A stretch of 64,000 nt of DNA from Prochlorococcus sp. AG-347-J20 (GTDB taxonomy: Bacteria; Cyanobacteriota; Cyanobacteriia; PCC-6307; Cyanobiaceae), in assembly GCA_003281485.1 (NCBI GenBank), contig QCBW01000006.1:1-64000 (forward strand). Reading direction: 5' to 3'. The notes below the pieces were generated by a model. The model searched no databases. It had not been told where the DNA came from and saw only the letters and a program-made list of their open reading frames with translations. The translations under genes and the position numbers were made by a program. Positions 13,610 through 21,284 of this stretch are shown piece after piece; within the stretch, counting starts at the first letter, position 1, and each line of letters opens with the position of its first letter.

Positions 13610-13858
13610 ATGAATTTTATATTTTCTTTTTTATTAGCATCTGTGATGTGGGTACAAGTTCCACAGTGGGAAGCCGACTGGTCAAAATGTGCTGTAGATA
13701 TTCCCGATTCATCATGTCACTGGTACGTAGCTGCTCCTGATAATACGTTTGGGGAAGGATTTAATTGGGAAAACGCTCCTTGGTTTGATGCTAATGGATT
13801 ACAGGATGTGGCTAAGATTGAAAAAGAATCTGTAGTAGAAAAACTTCAAAATAACTAA
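13610..13858 (+). CDS. Exported Trp-rich hypothetical protein (82 aa)
   Basis: Not recognised. Residues 1-12 are hydrophobic and could be a short signal or anchor. The rest is acidic with six Trp and two Cys (S-K-C-A-V-D and S-S-C-H-W-Y), suggesting a small disulfide-stabilised exported domain. It starts nine bases after the preceding microprotein gene and may be cotranscribed. Confidence 0.65.
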   Translation: MNFIFSFLLASVMWVQVPQWEADWSKCAVDIPDSSCHWYVAAPDNTFGEGFNWENAPWFDANGLQDVAKIEKESVVEKLQNN

Positions 13859-13940
13859 AGTTTCTATTTCATCAATTAACTTTTAAAAGTATTTAAATCT
13901 AGTTGCTTAGTGGTTAACTTTTAATTAAATAAAAATTTTT

Positions 13941-14087
13941 ATGCGTTTCAAAGTAAATCTCAAAAAAAATGGAAAGGAATTTGATGAAGTTGTTATAGCT
14001 AATAATAAAAAAGAGGCTATGGAAGTAGCTTTAAAAAATAATCCAGAAGCTCAAGCATTAAACTCTGATTGGACATTTAAGATTTAA
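13941..14087 (+). CDS. Small soluble hypothetical protein (48 aa)
   Basis: ATG 13941, TAA 14085. A beta-alpha-beta-like pattern (F-K-V-N-L, E-V-V-I-A-N-N-K-K-E-A-M-E-V-A, W-T-F-K-I). Function not recognised. It abuts the stop codon of the convergent znuB gene with no gap. Confidence 0.6.
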   Translation: MRFKVNLKKNGKEFDEVVIANNKKEAMEVALKNNPEAQALNSDWTFKI

Positions 14088-14873
14088 TTATTTGCGAAGC
14101 TTAGGAATCAAAAGAGATGCAACACAAATAACACTAATTGCAGGCCCAGGCGAAAGATTAAAGACTATAGAGAAAATAAATCCCAGAAGTGAGATGCATA
14201 ATCCAAAAAATGAAGACCTCATCATTGCAATTCTTAAACTATGAGCCTTATTTAGCCCTAATAAAGTTGGCGTAGAAAGAAGAGCAATTACAAGAATTAC
14301 TCCCACCGCTGACATTGAACTAACAATTACTAATGCCGTCGTAAAACTCAAAGCAAGATTTAATAAAGAAACATTTATACCACTAGCGGATGCACCTTCT
14401 GGATCCAATCCCACATAAACAACCTTTTCATATCCAAAAGTCATTAAAAGTATAAATACTAAAAAAGCAATAATTGTTCTAAGTAAATCTCCAAAATTTG
14501 CTGTCAATAAATCGCCAAATAATACTGCCTCCAAATCAATCCTTATTCCGAGTAAAGGGATTATAAGGACCCCAAACCCAAGCATTCCAGCGAGAATAGT
14601 ATTCATAACTGCTTCATAATTTTCACTTTTTCTATTAGTTAAACTTTCCGCAATTACTGAGCCCAGAAGACCACTTATAACACCACCAATTGAGGGGTGG
14701 ATTCCAAGCGCTAATGCGAGAGCAAGTCCAGGCAACACACAATGAGAGATTAAATTAACTTGTAATAATCTCTTATGAGTGATTAATACAGTTCCCATAG
14801 CTGGACATAAAATCCCGGAGAATATAGTTATTATTAATGGAACCAGCCACCAGTTGTTATTAATAAAAGACAT
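14088..14873 (-). CDS. znuB: Zinc ABC transporter permease ZnuB
   Basis: A 261-residue inner-membrane permease of the ABC-3 family with about seven to eight helices. Characteristic residues are H-C-V-L-P-G-L-A-L-A near residue 45, then G-L-D-P-E-G-A-S-A-S-G and S-A-V-G-V-I-L-V-I-A-L-L-S-T-P. With ZnuA and ZnuC it imports Zn(II), though manganese transporters share the family. The adjacent zur and the His-rich ZnuA favour zinc. Its start is only 17 bases from the divergent zur start, and znuC lies on the same strand beyond zur. Confidence 0.92.
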   Translation of the reverse strand: MSFINNNWWLVPLIITIFSGILCPAMGTVLITHKRLLQVNLISHCVLPGLALALALGIHPSIGGVISGLLGSVIAESLTNRKSENYEAVMNTILAGMLGFGVLIIPLLGIRIDLEAVLFGDLLTANFGDLLRTIIAFLVFILLMTFGYEKVVYVGLDPEGASASGINVSLLNLALSFTTALVIVSSMSAVGVILVIALLSTPTLLGLNKAHSLRIAMMRSSFFGLCISLLGFIFSIVFNLSPGPAISVICVASLLIPKLRK

Positions 14874-14890
14874 TATTCGAAAGATTCGGT

Positions 14891-15325
14891 ATGATCAAAA
14901 ATACGAGGCAAAAAAAGATTTTGGAAACAATGGTAACTAAGTCTGACATTACCAAAAGACAAGAACAACTTCTTGAAGAACTTAATAAATGCGAGGATGA
15001 ACTGAGCGGTCAAGAGTTGCATAGACAATTGATTGAAAGCGGAAAAGCTATGGGACTGACAACTGTTTACAGGAATCTTCAAGTTCTTATAAAGCATGGT
15101 TTAATTCGTTCTAGACATCTCCCAACAGGAGAGGTTCTTTACACTCCCGTAGATAGAGACATTCATCATTTGACCTGCGTTCAATGCGGAGAGACGTCGA
15201 AAATGGAAGGTTGTCCTGTTAAAGATATTCATGCCCCTAAAAAAAATCCAAGAAAGTTTCAACTTTTGTTTCATACACTCGAATATTTCGGCCTTTGCCA
15301 AAACTGTTATCAAGCTCAAAATTAA
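14891..15325 (+). CDS. zur: Fur-family zinc uptake regulator Zur
   Basis: 144 residues. The winged-helix domain includes L-T-T-V-Y-R-N-L-Q-V-L (residues 56-66), the usual Fur-family recognition helix. The dimerisation domain has I-H-H-L-T-C-V-Q-C-G and L-C-Q-N-C-Y, so Cys96, Cys99, Cys136 and Cys139 form a structural zinc site. Position among znu genes makes Zur far likelier than Fur or PerR. The start at 14891 leaves 17 bases to znuB; an internal ATG at codon 14 (14930) would leave more room for a promoter. The gene sits antisense between znuC and znuB. Confidence 0.92.
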   Translation: MIKNTRQKKILETMVTKSDITKRQEQLLEELNKCEDELSGQELHRQLIESGKAMGLTTVYRNLQVLIKHGLIRSRHLPTGEVLYTPVDRDIHHLTCVQCGETSKMEGCPVKDIHAPKKNPRKFQLLFHTLEYFGLCQNCYQAQN

Positions 15326-15338
15326 TAAGGAACATTTT

Positions 15339-16109
15339 CTAATCACAGAAATTATTTTCCTTTATAGAGCCTATGTTTATCGCATCTAATTTATCTTTTA
15401 TTTGATCAGGACTACCAACTGCTAAAACGCTTTTATCAAGAACGATTACTTGATCGTAGTTATTTAGAGACTCGCCCCAATCATGGCTACTAACTAGCAA
15501 AGAAAGTCCCGCATCTGCGAGTTGACGAACAATTTTCAGGAAGTCCTCTTTTGCGGGGGGATCCAATGCCGCACAAGGTTCATCCAGAAGAAATATTTTT
15601 GCAGGGGACATAAGAGTTTTTGCTAATAGAGCTCTTTGTTGCTGTCCTCCTGAAAGAGAATCGAGTCTTCTATTAGCCAAATTAGCAATTCCTACTCTTT
15701 GCATTGTCGCTTCTAATTCACAACATTTATTAATCCAAGAATTAGGATATTCTAGAAGAGCCTTGATTTGAAAGGGGTTATTACTTCTTGATTTTGAATA
15801 CTTTATTTGACCAAGAGATACCAATTTTTCAACTGTAATGGGAAACTTCCAATTCATAGAACTTCTTTGAGGCATAAGTGCCACTAGAGCTCTAGATCTA
15901 TATAAATTTTCACCATCAATTTTTATTTCGCCTTTATCTGGAATATTTTGTCCTTGCAATATCCTCAAAAGAGTGGATTTACCGGCACCATTTGGACCTA
16001 CTAGCGCTGTTAGAGTTCCAGGTTTAATCTCAACCGATACCTTATTTAAAGCTGGCTTACTTTTTTCTGTGTATGCAAATGTTAAATTTTCAGCGACTAA
16101 AGTGGCCAT
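15339..16109 (-). CDS. znuC: Zinc ABC transporter ATP-binding protein ZnuC
   Basis: 256 residues. Walker A G-P-N-G-A-G-K-S-T at 38-46, Q-loop M-P-Q, signature L-S-G-G-Q-Q-Q-R, Walker B I-F-L-L-D-E-P, and the switch histidine in S-S-H-D-W. Energises ZnuB-mediated uptake. It is divergent from znuA with a palindromic operator between them, and its stop lies 14 bases from the convergent zur stop. Confidence 0.93.
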   Translation of the reverse strand: MATLVAENLTFAYTEKSKPALNKVSVEIKPGTLTALVGPNGAGKSTLLRILQGQNIPDKGEIKIDGENLYRSRALVALMPQRSSMNWKFPITVEKLVSLGQIKYSKSRSNNPFQIKALLEYPNSWINKCCELEATMQRVGIANLANRRLDSLSGGQQQRALLAKTLMSPAKIFLLDEPCAALDPPAKEDFLKIVRQLADAGLSLLVSSHDWGESLNNYDQVIVLDKSVLAVGSPDQIKDKLDAINIGSIKENNFCD

Positions 16110-16149
16110 TAATTAATCTTCATGAAAAAAGTCACTTTACAAGCTTACC

Positions 16150-16172
16150 AATAATACAAGCTGCGTATTATT
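16150..16172. promoter_or_regulatory. Inverted repeat in the znuC-znuA intergenic region
   Basis: AATAATAC at 16150-16157 and GTATTATT at 16165-16172, perfect 8-bp arms with a 7-base spacer, 41 bases before the znuC ATG. Could be a second operator serving znuC. The sequence differs from the Zur-type palindrome, so the binding protein is unclear. Confidence 0.4.
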
Positions 16173-16210
16173 TTCATAACATTTGATACCTTTTCTTGTC
16201 AGATGTAATG

Positions 16211-16227
16211 AAAATGATTATCATTTT
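16211..16227. promoter_or_regulatory. Zur-type operator upstream of znuA
   Basis: A perfect 17-bp palindrome AAAATGATTATCATTTT, centred 29 bases before the znuA ATG and between divergent znuC and znuA. The T-G-A-T-t-A-T-C-A core fits FUR-family zinc boxes. Zinc-bound Zur would repress transport genes here (established for the family, inferred for this site). Confidence 0.75.
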
Positions 16228-16247
16228 TAAGTATTTAATAATTTTTC

Positions 16248-17762
16248 ATGTCAATTTTTAAAAGACTTTTATCAAATAAAACAAGTTCAAGTAAGTCAAT
16301 TATTAAAAATTCCGTAATCGCTGGAACGATTATATTTTCTGGTTTTGGGCAGGATGTAATGGCTAAAGGGAAGTCATACGTAGCAGTAGAACCACTAGTT
16401 TGTGATTTAGTTAAATCAATTGCGTTACCATCTGACGAAGTTACATGCTTAGTAGATAGAAAACAGGATGTTCATGACTTAAAGATCAATCCAAGACAAG
16501 CTCAATTACTAAATAGCGCAGACAAAGTTTTCACTCTTGGCAAAGAAATGACTCCAAGTATGAGAAATTGGGAAAGTAAAAAGAATACTGTTGTTGTAGG
16601 TGTTAGTGCAATAGACGTAGATGATCATTCTGATCATGAAGGTCACGATGACCACTCAGACCATGGCGGACATGACGATCATGCTGAACATTCAGCTAAG
16701 GTAGATGATCATTCAGACCATGGTGGACATGATGATCATGCTGAGGGTGCTTTCGAATGGGCTGGTAAATTCCAGCTTTCTAAGGGTTCATACAAATGGT
16801 CATTTGAAAAAGTCGATGGCGAATATGCAGATCCTGCAATGAAGATGGTGATTCTCAAATCTAATGACATAGAAGGGGCTGAAGATTTAGCCAAAGAATT
16901 ATTAGGATCTAAAGACTCAATAAGCAGAAAAAATGATGGAACTTTGATAGCAAGTAATAAAGCTTTTGTTCTTAACTTTGATCAAAGAAAAGAAAGTACT
17001 GTTTTTAACGTGGATATCAAAGAAGATGGTGAATATATATTTTTTACTGAACACATGCCTTTTGAGTTTGAAGCAACTCAACACTTTTTTAAAGACGTTT
17101 CAAATAGTGATGTAGAACCAATAGCACAAGTTCCAGACGAAGGAGAGGGGCATCACCATCATGACCATGGAGGTCTAGATCCACATGTATGGCATGATCC
17201 ACATAACATCATAAAAATGGGAGATCTTATAAGCAAAAGTTTAAAGAAAGATATTTCAGTTTTTAATAGAGGTGACAGAAAACTAATTAATGCAAGATTC
17301 GAAAAAGCTGATTCTCTCTTAGAAGGTTTAGATAGTTGGATCGTCGAACAAGTAAGCTCTATTCCTGAGGAAAACAGAGTAATTGTCTCCAAACACAAAG
17401 CAATGGAATACTACGGGGATGCATTTGGTTTTGAAACCATTAGTTTACTTGACTTTCTTGGAGACTCCTCAAGCTTAAGGCCAGACAACATAAGTTCTAC
17501 TTTAAAAATGTTAGATGAAGAGAAAGTTCAGGCAATATTTCCTGAACAAATCCCAGCATCTAAGTTATTAAGGAACTTAAGTAGACAAAGTTCAGTTCCT
17601 TTAGCTTCTAATCAAATATTCGTTGATGGATTGATGATGGATGGTAATACGGTTTCAGTAGCCGTACACAACACTTGTACAATTGTTGATTCATTAGGTG
17701 GAAGCTGTGATAAAGAATCTGGCTCCAATCTTGAGTCTGAATGGTACAAACTTTCAGATTAA
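16248..17762 (+). CDS. znuA: Zinc-binding periplasmic protein ZnuA with extra inserted domain
   Basis: The substrate-binding component of the zinc ABC transporter. Signal sequence at residues 1-39. At 504 residues it is far longer than typical ZnuA (about 300-350). Between the two lobes lie a His/Asp-rich loop (125-166) with a repeated 14-residue unit, a folded-looking insert (169-281), and a second His cluster (302-307). The second lobe contains D-P-H-V-W-H-D-P-H-N and S-K-H-K-A-M-E-Y, family ligand regions. The insert is homologous by eye to residues 221-328 of the COG0523 GTPase encoded next. Cotranscription with that GTPase is likely (76-base gap). Confidence 0.93.
   Translation: MSIFKRLLSNKTSSSKSIIKNSVIAGTIIFSGFGQDVMAKGKSYVAVEPLVCDLVKSIALPSDEVTCLVDRKQDVHDLKINPRQAQLLNSADKVFTLGKEMTPSMRNWESKKNTVVVGVSAIDVDDHSDHEGHDDHSDHGGHDDHAEHSAKVDDHSDHGGHDDHAEGAFEWAGKFQLSKGSYKWSFEKVDGEYADPAMKMVILKSNDIEGAEDLAKELLGSKDSISRKNDGTLIASNKAFVLNFDQRKESTVFNVDIKEDGEYIFFTEHMPFEFEATQHFFKDVSNSDVEPIAQVPDEGEGHHHHDHGGLDPHVWHDPHNIIKMGDLISKSLKKDISVFNRGDRKLINARFEKADSLLEGLDSWIVEQVSSIPEENRVIVSKHKAMEYYGDAFGFETISLLDFLGDSSSLRPDNISSTLKMLDEEKVQAIFPEQIPASKLLRNLSRQSSVPLASNQIFVDGLMMDGNTVSVAVHNTCTIVDSLGGSCDKESGSNLESEWYKLSD
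16647..16745 (+). repeat. Tandem repeat encoding a His-rich unit in znuA
   Basis: The 14-residue unit D-D-H-S-D-H-G-G-H-D-D-H-A-E is encoded twice, at 16647-16688 and 16704-16745, with a five-residue spacer. The DNA copies differ mainly at third positions, so the duplication is not recent or is under selection for protein sequence. Confidence 0.8.
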
Positions 17763-17838
17763 ATTTTTCTAATAAAAACGGTTTTCATTCTTATTATTAC
17801 TATTATTAAAATATTGTTTATTTGGTAAAAATCATTAA

Positions 17839-19194
17839 ATGAGCATCAAAGATAAAGTTCCAGTTACTATTCTCACTGGATTTCTAGGTTCAGGGAAAAC
17901 TACTTTACTTAATAGAATACTAAGTGAAGAGCACGGGAAAAGAATAGCCGTAATTGAGAATGAATACGGTGAAGTAGGGATAGATCAAGGGCTCGTAATT
18001 AATGCGGATGAAGAAGTGTTTGAGATGTCAAACGGGTGCATTTGTTGTACTGTTCGCGGTGATTTAATAAGAGTCCTTGGCAACCTTATGAAAAGAAGAG
18101 ATAAGTTTGACTATGTTTTAGTAGAAACGACCGGATTAGCAGATCCTGGGCCAGTCGCGCAGACATTTTTCATGGATGAAGAAATTAGTTCTGAATTTAC
18201 TCTTGATGGAATTGTAACTTTAGTTGATGCTGCTCATATTGATCAGCAGCTAGGAAGAAGTGATGAAAGTTCAGAACAAGTTGCGTTTGCAGATGTTCTT
18301 GTCCTTAATAAAACTGATTTAGTCTCTGATGATGCACTAGATACTCTTGAATCGAGATTGAGAGATATGAACCGAATGACTCGAATCATTAGAGCCGAGA
18401 ATGCCCAAGTACCAATCGAAACAGTCCTAAATCTAAGTGCATTTGATCTCGATCAAATCCTTAAACGTAGACCAACATTTCTTGAACCAGAATATCCTTT
18501 TGAATGGACAGGTGTTTACGACCTTGCTGCAGGTAAATATGAATTAATGCTAGAAGAAGGTCCCGATCCAGAAATGTCATTAGTAGCTTTCGCTAATCAA
18601 GGTGAGAGTGAAGAAGAACTTAAAGATGGTGCTGAATCCTGCGTAAGACTTTATGCAGAAAAAGCTAAAAGCTTAGAACCTAGTAATATCATTCCTTTTG
18701 GAGAACATATAAACCTTAAATTGGAGGATAAAGGAAATAAATCATTCATATTAGATATCGAAAAGGGATCAAAGATAGGTTTATATACACAGCACACTGC
18801 TGAAGAATTTAATATGAAAATCATTAAAAGTGAAGACAATAATTCAAAAGAGATCCCATTTAATATTGAAAGATTCTGGCAAGCCGAGCACGAGCACGAT
18901 GATGAAGTAACGTCCATTGCAATTGAACGATTTGGAGATGTTGATCCAGAAAAACTTAATACTTGGTTGGGCAGACTTCTTTCTGAAAAAGGGGTGGATA
19001 TATTTAGAACTAAAGGTTTCATTAGCTACTCAGGCAACCCACAGAGAATAGTTTTCCAAGGGGTTCATATGTTATTTACAGCGCAACCTGATAAGGAATG
19101 GGGTAACGAACCTCGTAGAAACCAACTTGTTTTTATAGGTAGAAATTTGGACGAGAAAGAGATGAAAGAAGGTTTTGAAAAATGCCTGATATAG
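17839..19194 (+). CDS. COG0523 (CobW-family) GTPase, probable zinc metallochaperone
   Basis: A G3E-family GTPase: Walker A G-F-L-G-S-G-K-T-T (14-22), switch E-N-E-Y-G-E-V-G-I-D, metal motif C-I-C-C (Cys67, Cys69, Cys70), and N-K-T-D (157-160). The CobW C-terminal domain is at about 355-450. Between the GTPase and C-terminal domains lies an insert (221-328) also found in ZnuA. H-E-H-D-D follows at 351-355. Zinc-cluster neighbours indicate delivery of zinc to client proteins during starvation rather than cobalamin synthesis. Its last 13 bases overlap the WD40 gene, so the two are translationally coupled. Confidence 0.92.
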   Translation: MSIKDKVPVTILTGFLGSGKTTLLNRILSEEHGKRIAVIENEYGEVGIDQGLVINADEEVFEMSNGCICCTVRGDLIRVLGNLMKRRDKFDYVLVETTGLADPGPVAQTFFMDEEISSEFTLDGIVTLVDAAHIDQQLGRSDESSEQVAFADVLVLNKTDLVSDDALDTLESRLRDMNRMTRIIRAENAQVPIETVLNLSAFDLDQILKRRPTFLEPEYPFEWTGVYDLAAGKYELMLEEGPDPEMSLVAFANQGESEEELKDGAESCVRLYAEKAKSLEPSNIIPFGEHINLKLEDKGNKSFILDIEKGSKIGLYTQHTAEEFNMKIIKSEDNNSKEIPFNIERFWQAEHEHDDEVTSIAIERFGDVDPEKLNTWLGRLLSEKGVDIFRTKGFISYSGNPQRIVFQGVHMLFTAQPDKEWGNEPRRNQLVFIGRNLDEKEMKEGFEKCLI

Positions 19195-20240
19195 AATCAT
19201 TTAGCCCAAGAGGCATGTTCCACGAGGGATGGACAGCTGAAGTTAATGATTATGCCATAGTTTGTGGTTGGGCTACTAAAGGAAAGTTATTCATTGTTGG
19301 GGATGTAGCCGGAGGTATTTTTGCCTTTGAAGGAGATACTGGGAAAATTATTTGGAAAAAAGAAAATACACACTCTGCTGGTCTATTAGCAATGTCCATT
19401 CATCCAGAAGGAGAGATTTTTGCAACTTCCGGTCAAGATGGAAATATTCAAATATATAATTGTCACGAAGGTAAAGTAATTAAAACTCTCGATCTTGGCA
19501 AGGCTTGGGTAGAGCATCTTAAGTGGTCAAATGATGGCTTATTTCTTGCGGCAGCTTCTTCAAAAAAAGTATACGTTTTTAATGAAATTGGTGAAGAAAA
19601 ATGGGTATCAGATGATCATCCAAGCACAGTGAGTGCAATAAAATGGTCAAATAATAATGAGCTAGCTACAGCCTGCTACGGGAGAGTAACATTCTTTGAC
19701 ATAGTAAATAATAAAACGAATCAAAAGCTCGAGTGGCAAGGATCATTAGTCTCAATGGAATTAAGTCCTGATGGTGATATAGTCGCTTGCGGGAGTCAAG
19801 ACAATTCAGTTCATTTTTGGAGAAGATCAACCGGAATGGATGCTGAAATGACAGGATACCCAGGAAAACCTAGTCACCTTTCTTTTGACGATAGTGGAAA
19901 ATTACTGGCAACTAGTGGCAGTGAAAGAATTACAGTGTGGAGCTTTATAGGTGACGGTCCCGAGGGAACTATGCCGGGAGAGCTATGGCACCATACCGAA
20001 CCTATTTCTAGCCTAGCCTTTTCAAATAAAGGCATGCTTGTAGCTTCCGGATCTAGAGATGGTTCTGTTGTCGCAAGTTTTCTAAAAAAAGACGGTAATG
20101 GTGACCCAGTTGGGGCTGCATTCGCAGGCGATTTAGTGGGTGCACTTTCGTGGAGACCTGATGATTGTGCACTAGCTGCAGTTAACGCAAAAGGTGTAGT
20201 AAATGTTTGGAAATTTAAAGTTCGTACTAATTCTTTTTGA
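19182..20240 (+). CDS. WD40-repeat beta-propeller protein
   Basis: 352 residues with about seven blades. Recurrent patterns such as I-H-P-E-G-E-I-F-A-T-S-G-Q-D-G-N, L-S-P-D-G-D-I-V-A-C-G-S-Q-D-N-S and F-S-N-K-G-M-L-V-A-S-G-S-R-D-G-S show the blade strands and tight turns. No signal peptide, so it is cytoplasmic. A propeller is a binding scaffold. Overlap with the COG0523 GTPase gene suggests it is that protein's partner or client in zinc handling; this is inference. Confidence 0.9.
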   Translation: MPDIESFSPRGMFHEGWTAEVNDYAIVCGWATKGKLFIVGDVAGGIFAFEGDTGKIIWKKENTHSAGLLAMSIHPEGEIFATSGQDGNIQIYNCHEGKVIKTLDLGKAWVEHLKWSNDGLFLAAASSKKVYVFNEIGEEKWVSDDHPSTVSAIKWSNNNELATACYGRVTFFDIVNNKTNQKLEWQGSLVSMELSPDGDIVACGSQDNSVHFWRRSTGMDAEMTGYPGKPSHLSFDDSGKLLATSGSERITVWSFIGDGPEGTMPGELWHHTEPISSLAFSNKGMLVASGSRDGSVVASFLKKDGNGDPVGAAFAGDLVGALSWRPDDCALAAVNAKGVVNVWKFKVRTNSF

Positions 20241-20273
20241 AGGAATTTAAGCAGGAAAATAAAATAATTCAAA

Positions 20274-20429
20274 CTACCAATAGTTAGCTTTTAAATGTCT
20301 TTCCATACAGATGACTTCACAGTCATTATCTATACCTTTTGGGTGAATATCGCAATATGAGAGACATTGAAAATATTCGTCTATAGGATTAGATTGATCA
20401 GCTTTACTAACTTCTTTCGAATGATTCAT
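20274..20429 (-). CDS. Cys-rich small protein (51 aa)
   Basis: ATG 20429, TAG 20274. Contains C-L-S-Y-C (residues 22-26) and C-E-V-I-C (37-41), two C-x3-C pairs with histidines at 29 and 45, a plausible metal-binding or disulfide hairpin. Soluble with no signal peptide. Convergent with the WD40 gene at the end of the zinc cluster. It is the first element in the gap before 20986. Confidence 0.6.
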   Translation of the reverse strand: MNHSKEVSKADQSNPIDEYFQCLSYCDIHPKGIDNDCEVICMERHLKANYW

Positions 20430-20623
20430 AAAAGAGTTCCTCAATTATTTAAAATCAAGATAATCGAATTAAATATCAAAGGAAATAAGCAAAACTTACT
20501 AAAAATATCTCAAAAAATTAACGCGATTGATTAATACTCTCGGACATTTTTAATTAAAAAGCAATGCGTATAAAAACGGATTGTCTTTAGAGAAATATTT
20601 TCCTAAATTTATATTGTTGAGTT

Positions 20624-20931
20624 CTAGGAGGTCTTTCAAAATGATCGATAGCCTGCCTGAAATTTCGGAATAACCCTAACTAATTTAATTAACTGCTCCA
20701 ATTATTTTTTATTAATGTCTAAGCTTCCTTCTTCTGCATCGTTTAGGTGCCCTTTAAGAAACAAGCTTAATTCTAGAGTTTTTGCCCCAGTTAAAGACAA
20801 TTAGTTAATTTTGGTGAGCATTAGCTTAAAAGAAGTTAGCGACAAGGATCCATGATTTAGGTGCGTTAATAACTTCAGTAAAAAATATAAGTAAGAGATA
20901 AAAGAGGGCTTATTTAAGCTCTTTTTTTTTT
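20624..20931 (+). ncRNA. Candidate long non-coding RNA between zinc cluster and zinc-ribbon gene
   Basis: A 556-base stretch without a convincing protein gene ends in a strong plus-strand terminator. A TATATT box near 20616 could start an RNA at about 20624. The inside holds AATTAACT...AGTTAATT and TAAGCT...AGCTTA pairings, and TTTAGGTGC occurs twice (20742-20750, 20856-20864). A 10-codon frame with a good AGGAGG site starts at 20641. No tmRNA, SRP RNA or RNase P signature was seen. Identity unknown. Confidence 0.4.
20902..20931 (+). terminator. Rho-independent terminator, plus strand
   Basis: GAG-G-GCTTA / TAAGC-TC stem with a two-base loop followed by ten T (20922-20931). It lies far from the end of any plus-strand protein gene, the WD40 gene ending at 20240, so it most likely ends a separate RNA. 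Confidence 0.7.
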
Positions 20932-20985
20932 AAGATGACTTTCTTCTGGTTTTATAGATAATGGTTAAAACAGTAAAATTTAAAA

Positions 20986-21270
20986 ATGGTTCGATATTAT
21001 TGTCCATATTGCAATCCTAAATATCAATTTCAAAAACAATCCACAAAAGGTAATTTGATTTGTGGGTTGTGCGGAGAGGATCTTGTAAAAAAACCATTTA
21101 TTAGATTGAACCAAATAATTGCTTTAGTTGCTGCGTTATCATTTCTTTTACCGTTAATATATACTTTTAATTTTTTAATTAAAAATCAAATAAATCCACC
21201 TAATAAGAATTATCAAGCAAATAATGTTTTAATGATAATTATCAAAGAAAAATTTCATAAAACAATTTAG
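20986..21270 (+). CDS. Zinc-ribbon membrane protein (94 aa)
   Basis: The N-terminus has Y-C-P-Y-C-N and L-I-C-G-L-C-G-E, two C-x2-C knuckles forming a zinc ribbon (residues 6-30). A membrane helix follows (about 42-66), then a polar tail. Such ribbon-helix proteins occur widely in cyanobacteria without known function. The tail (last 25 residues) is less protein-like than the rest. Confidence 0.7.
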   Translation: MVRYYCPYCNPKYQFQKQSTKGNLICGLCGEDLVKKPFIRLNQIIALVAALSFLLPLIYTFNFLIKNQINPPNKNYQANNVLMIIIKEKFHKTI

Positions 21271-21284
21271 AAAATCTAGTGAGG

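Noticed and set aside
15101..15346. Minus-strand frame antisense to zur
   Set aside because: Entirely inside zur, composition unlike a protein, and no ribosome-binding site. The antisense transcription idea does not need it.
17763..17838. Separate Zur operator for the COG0523 GTPase gene
   Set aside because: The 76-base gap is only T/A-rich with no clear palindrome; cotranscription from the znuA promoter is simpler.
18651..19022. 123-residue minus-strand frame inside the COG0523 GTPase gene
   Set aside because: Shadow frame rich in Ser and Leu, no start context, no family.
20624..20931. 6S RNA, tmRNA or SRP RNA in the gap after the zinc cluster
   Set aside because: No paired termini and central bubble of 6S, no tag-peptide frame or T-arm of tmRNA, and no SRP loop motif; left as an unidentified RNA candidate.
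21233..21244. TGATAATTATCA palindrome identical to the site at 12273-12284
   Set aside because: It lies inside the C-terminal coding part of the zinc-ribbon gene, not in a promoter; taken as chance in AT-rich DNA.
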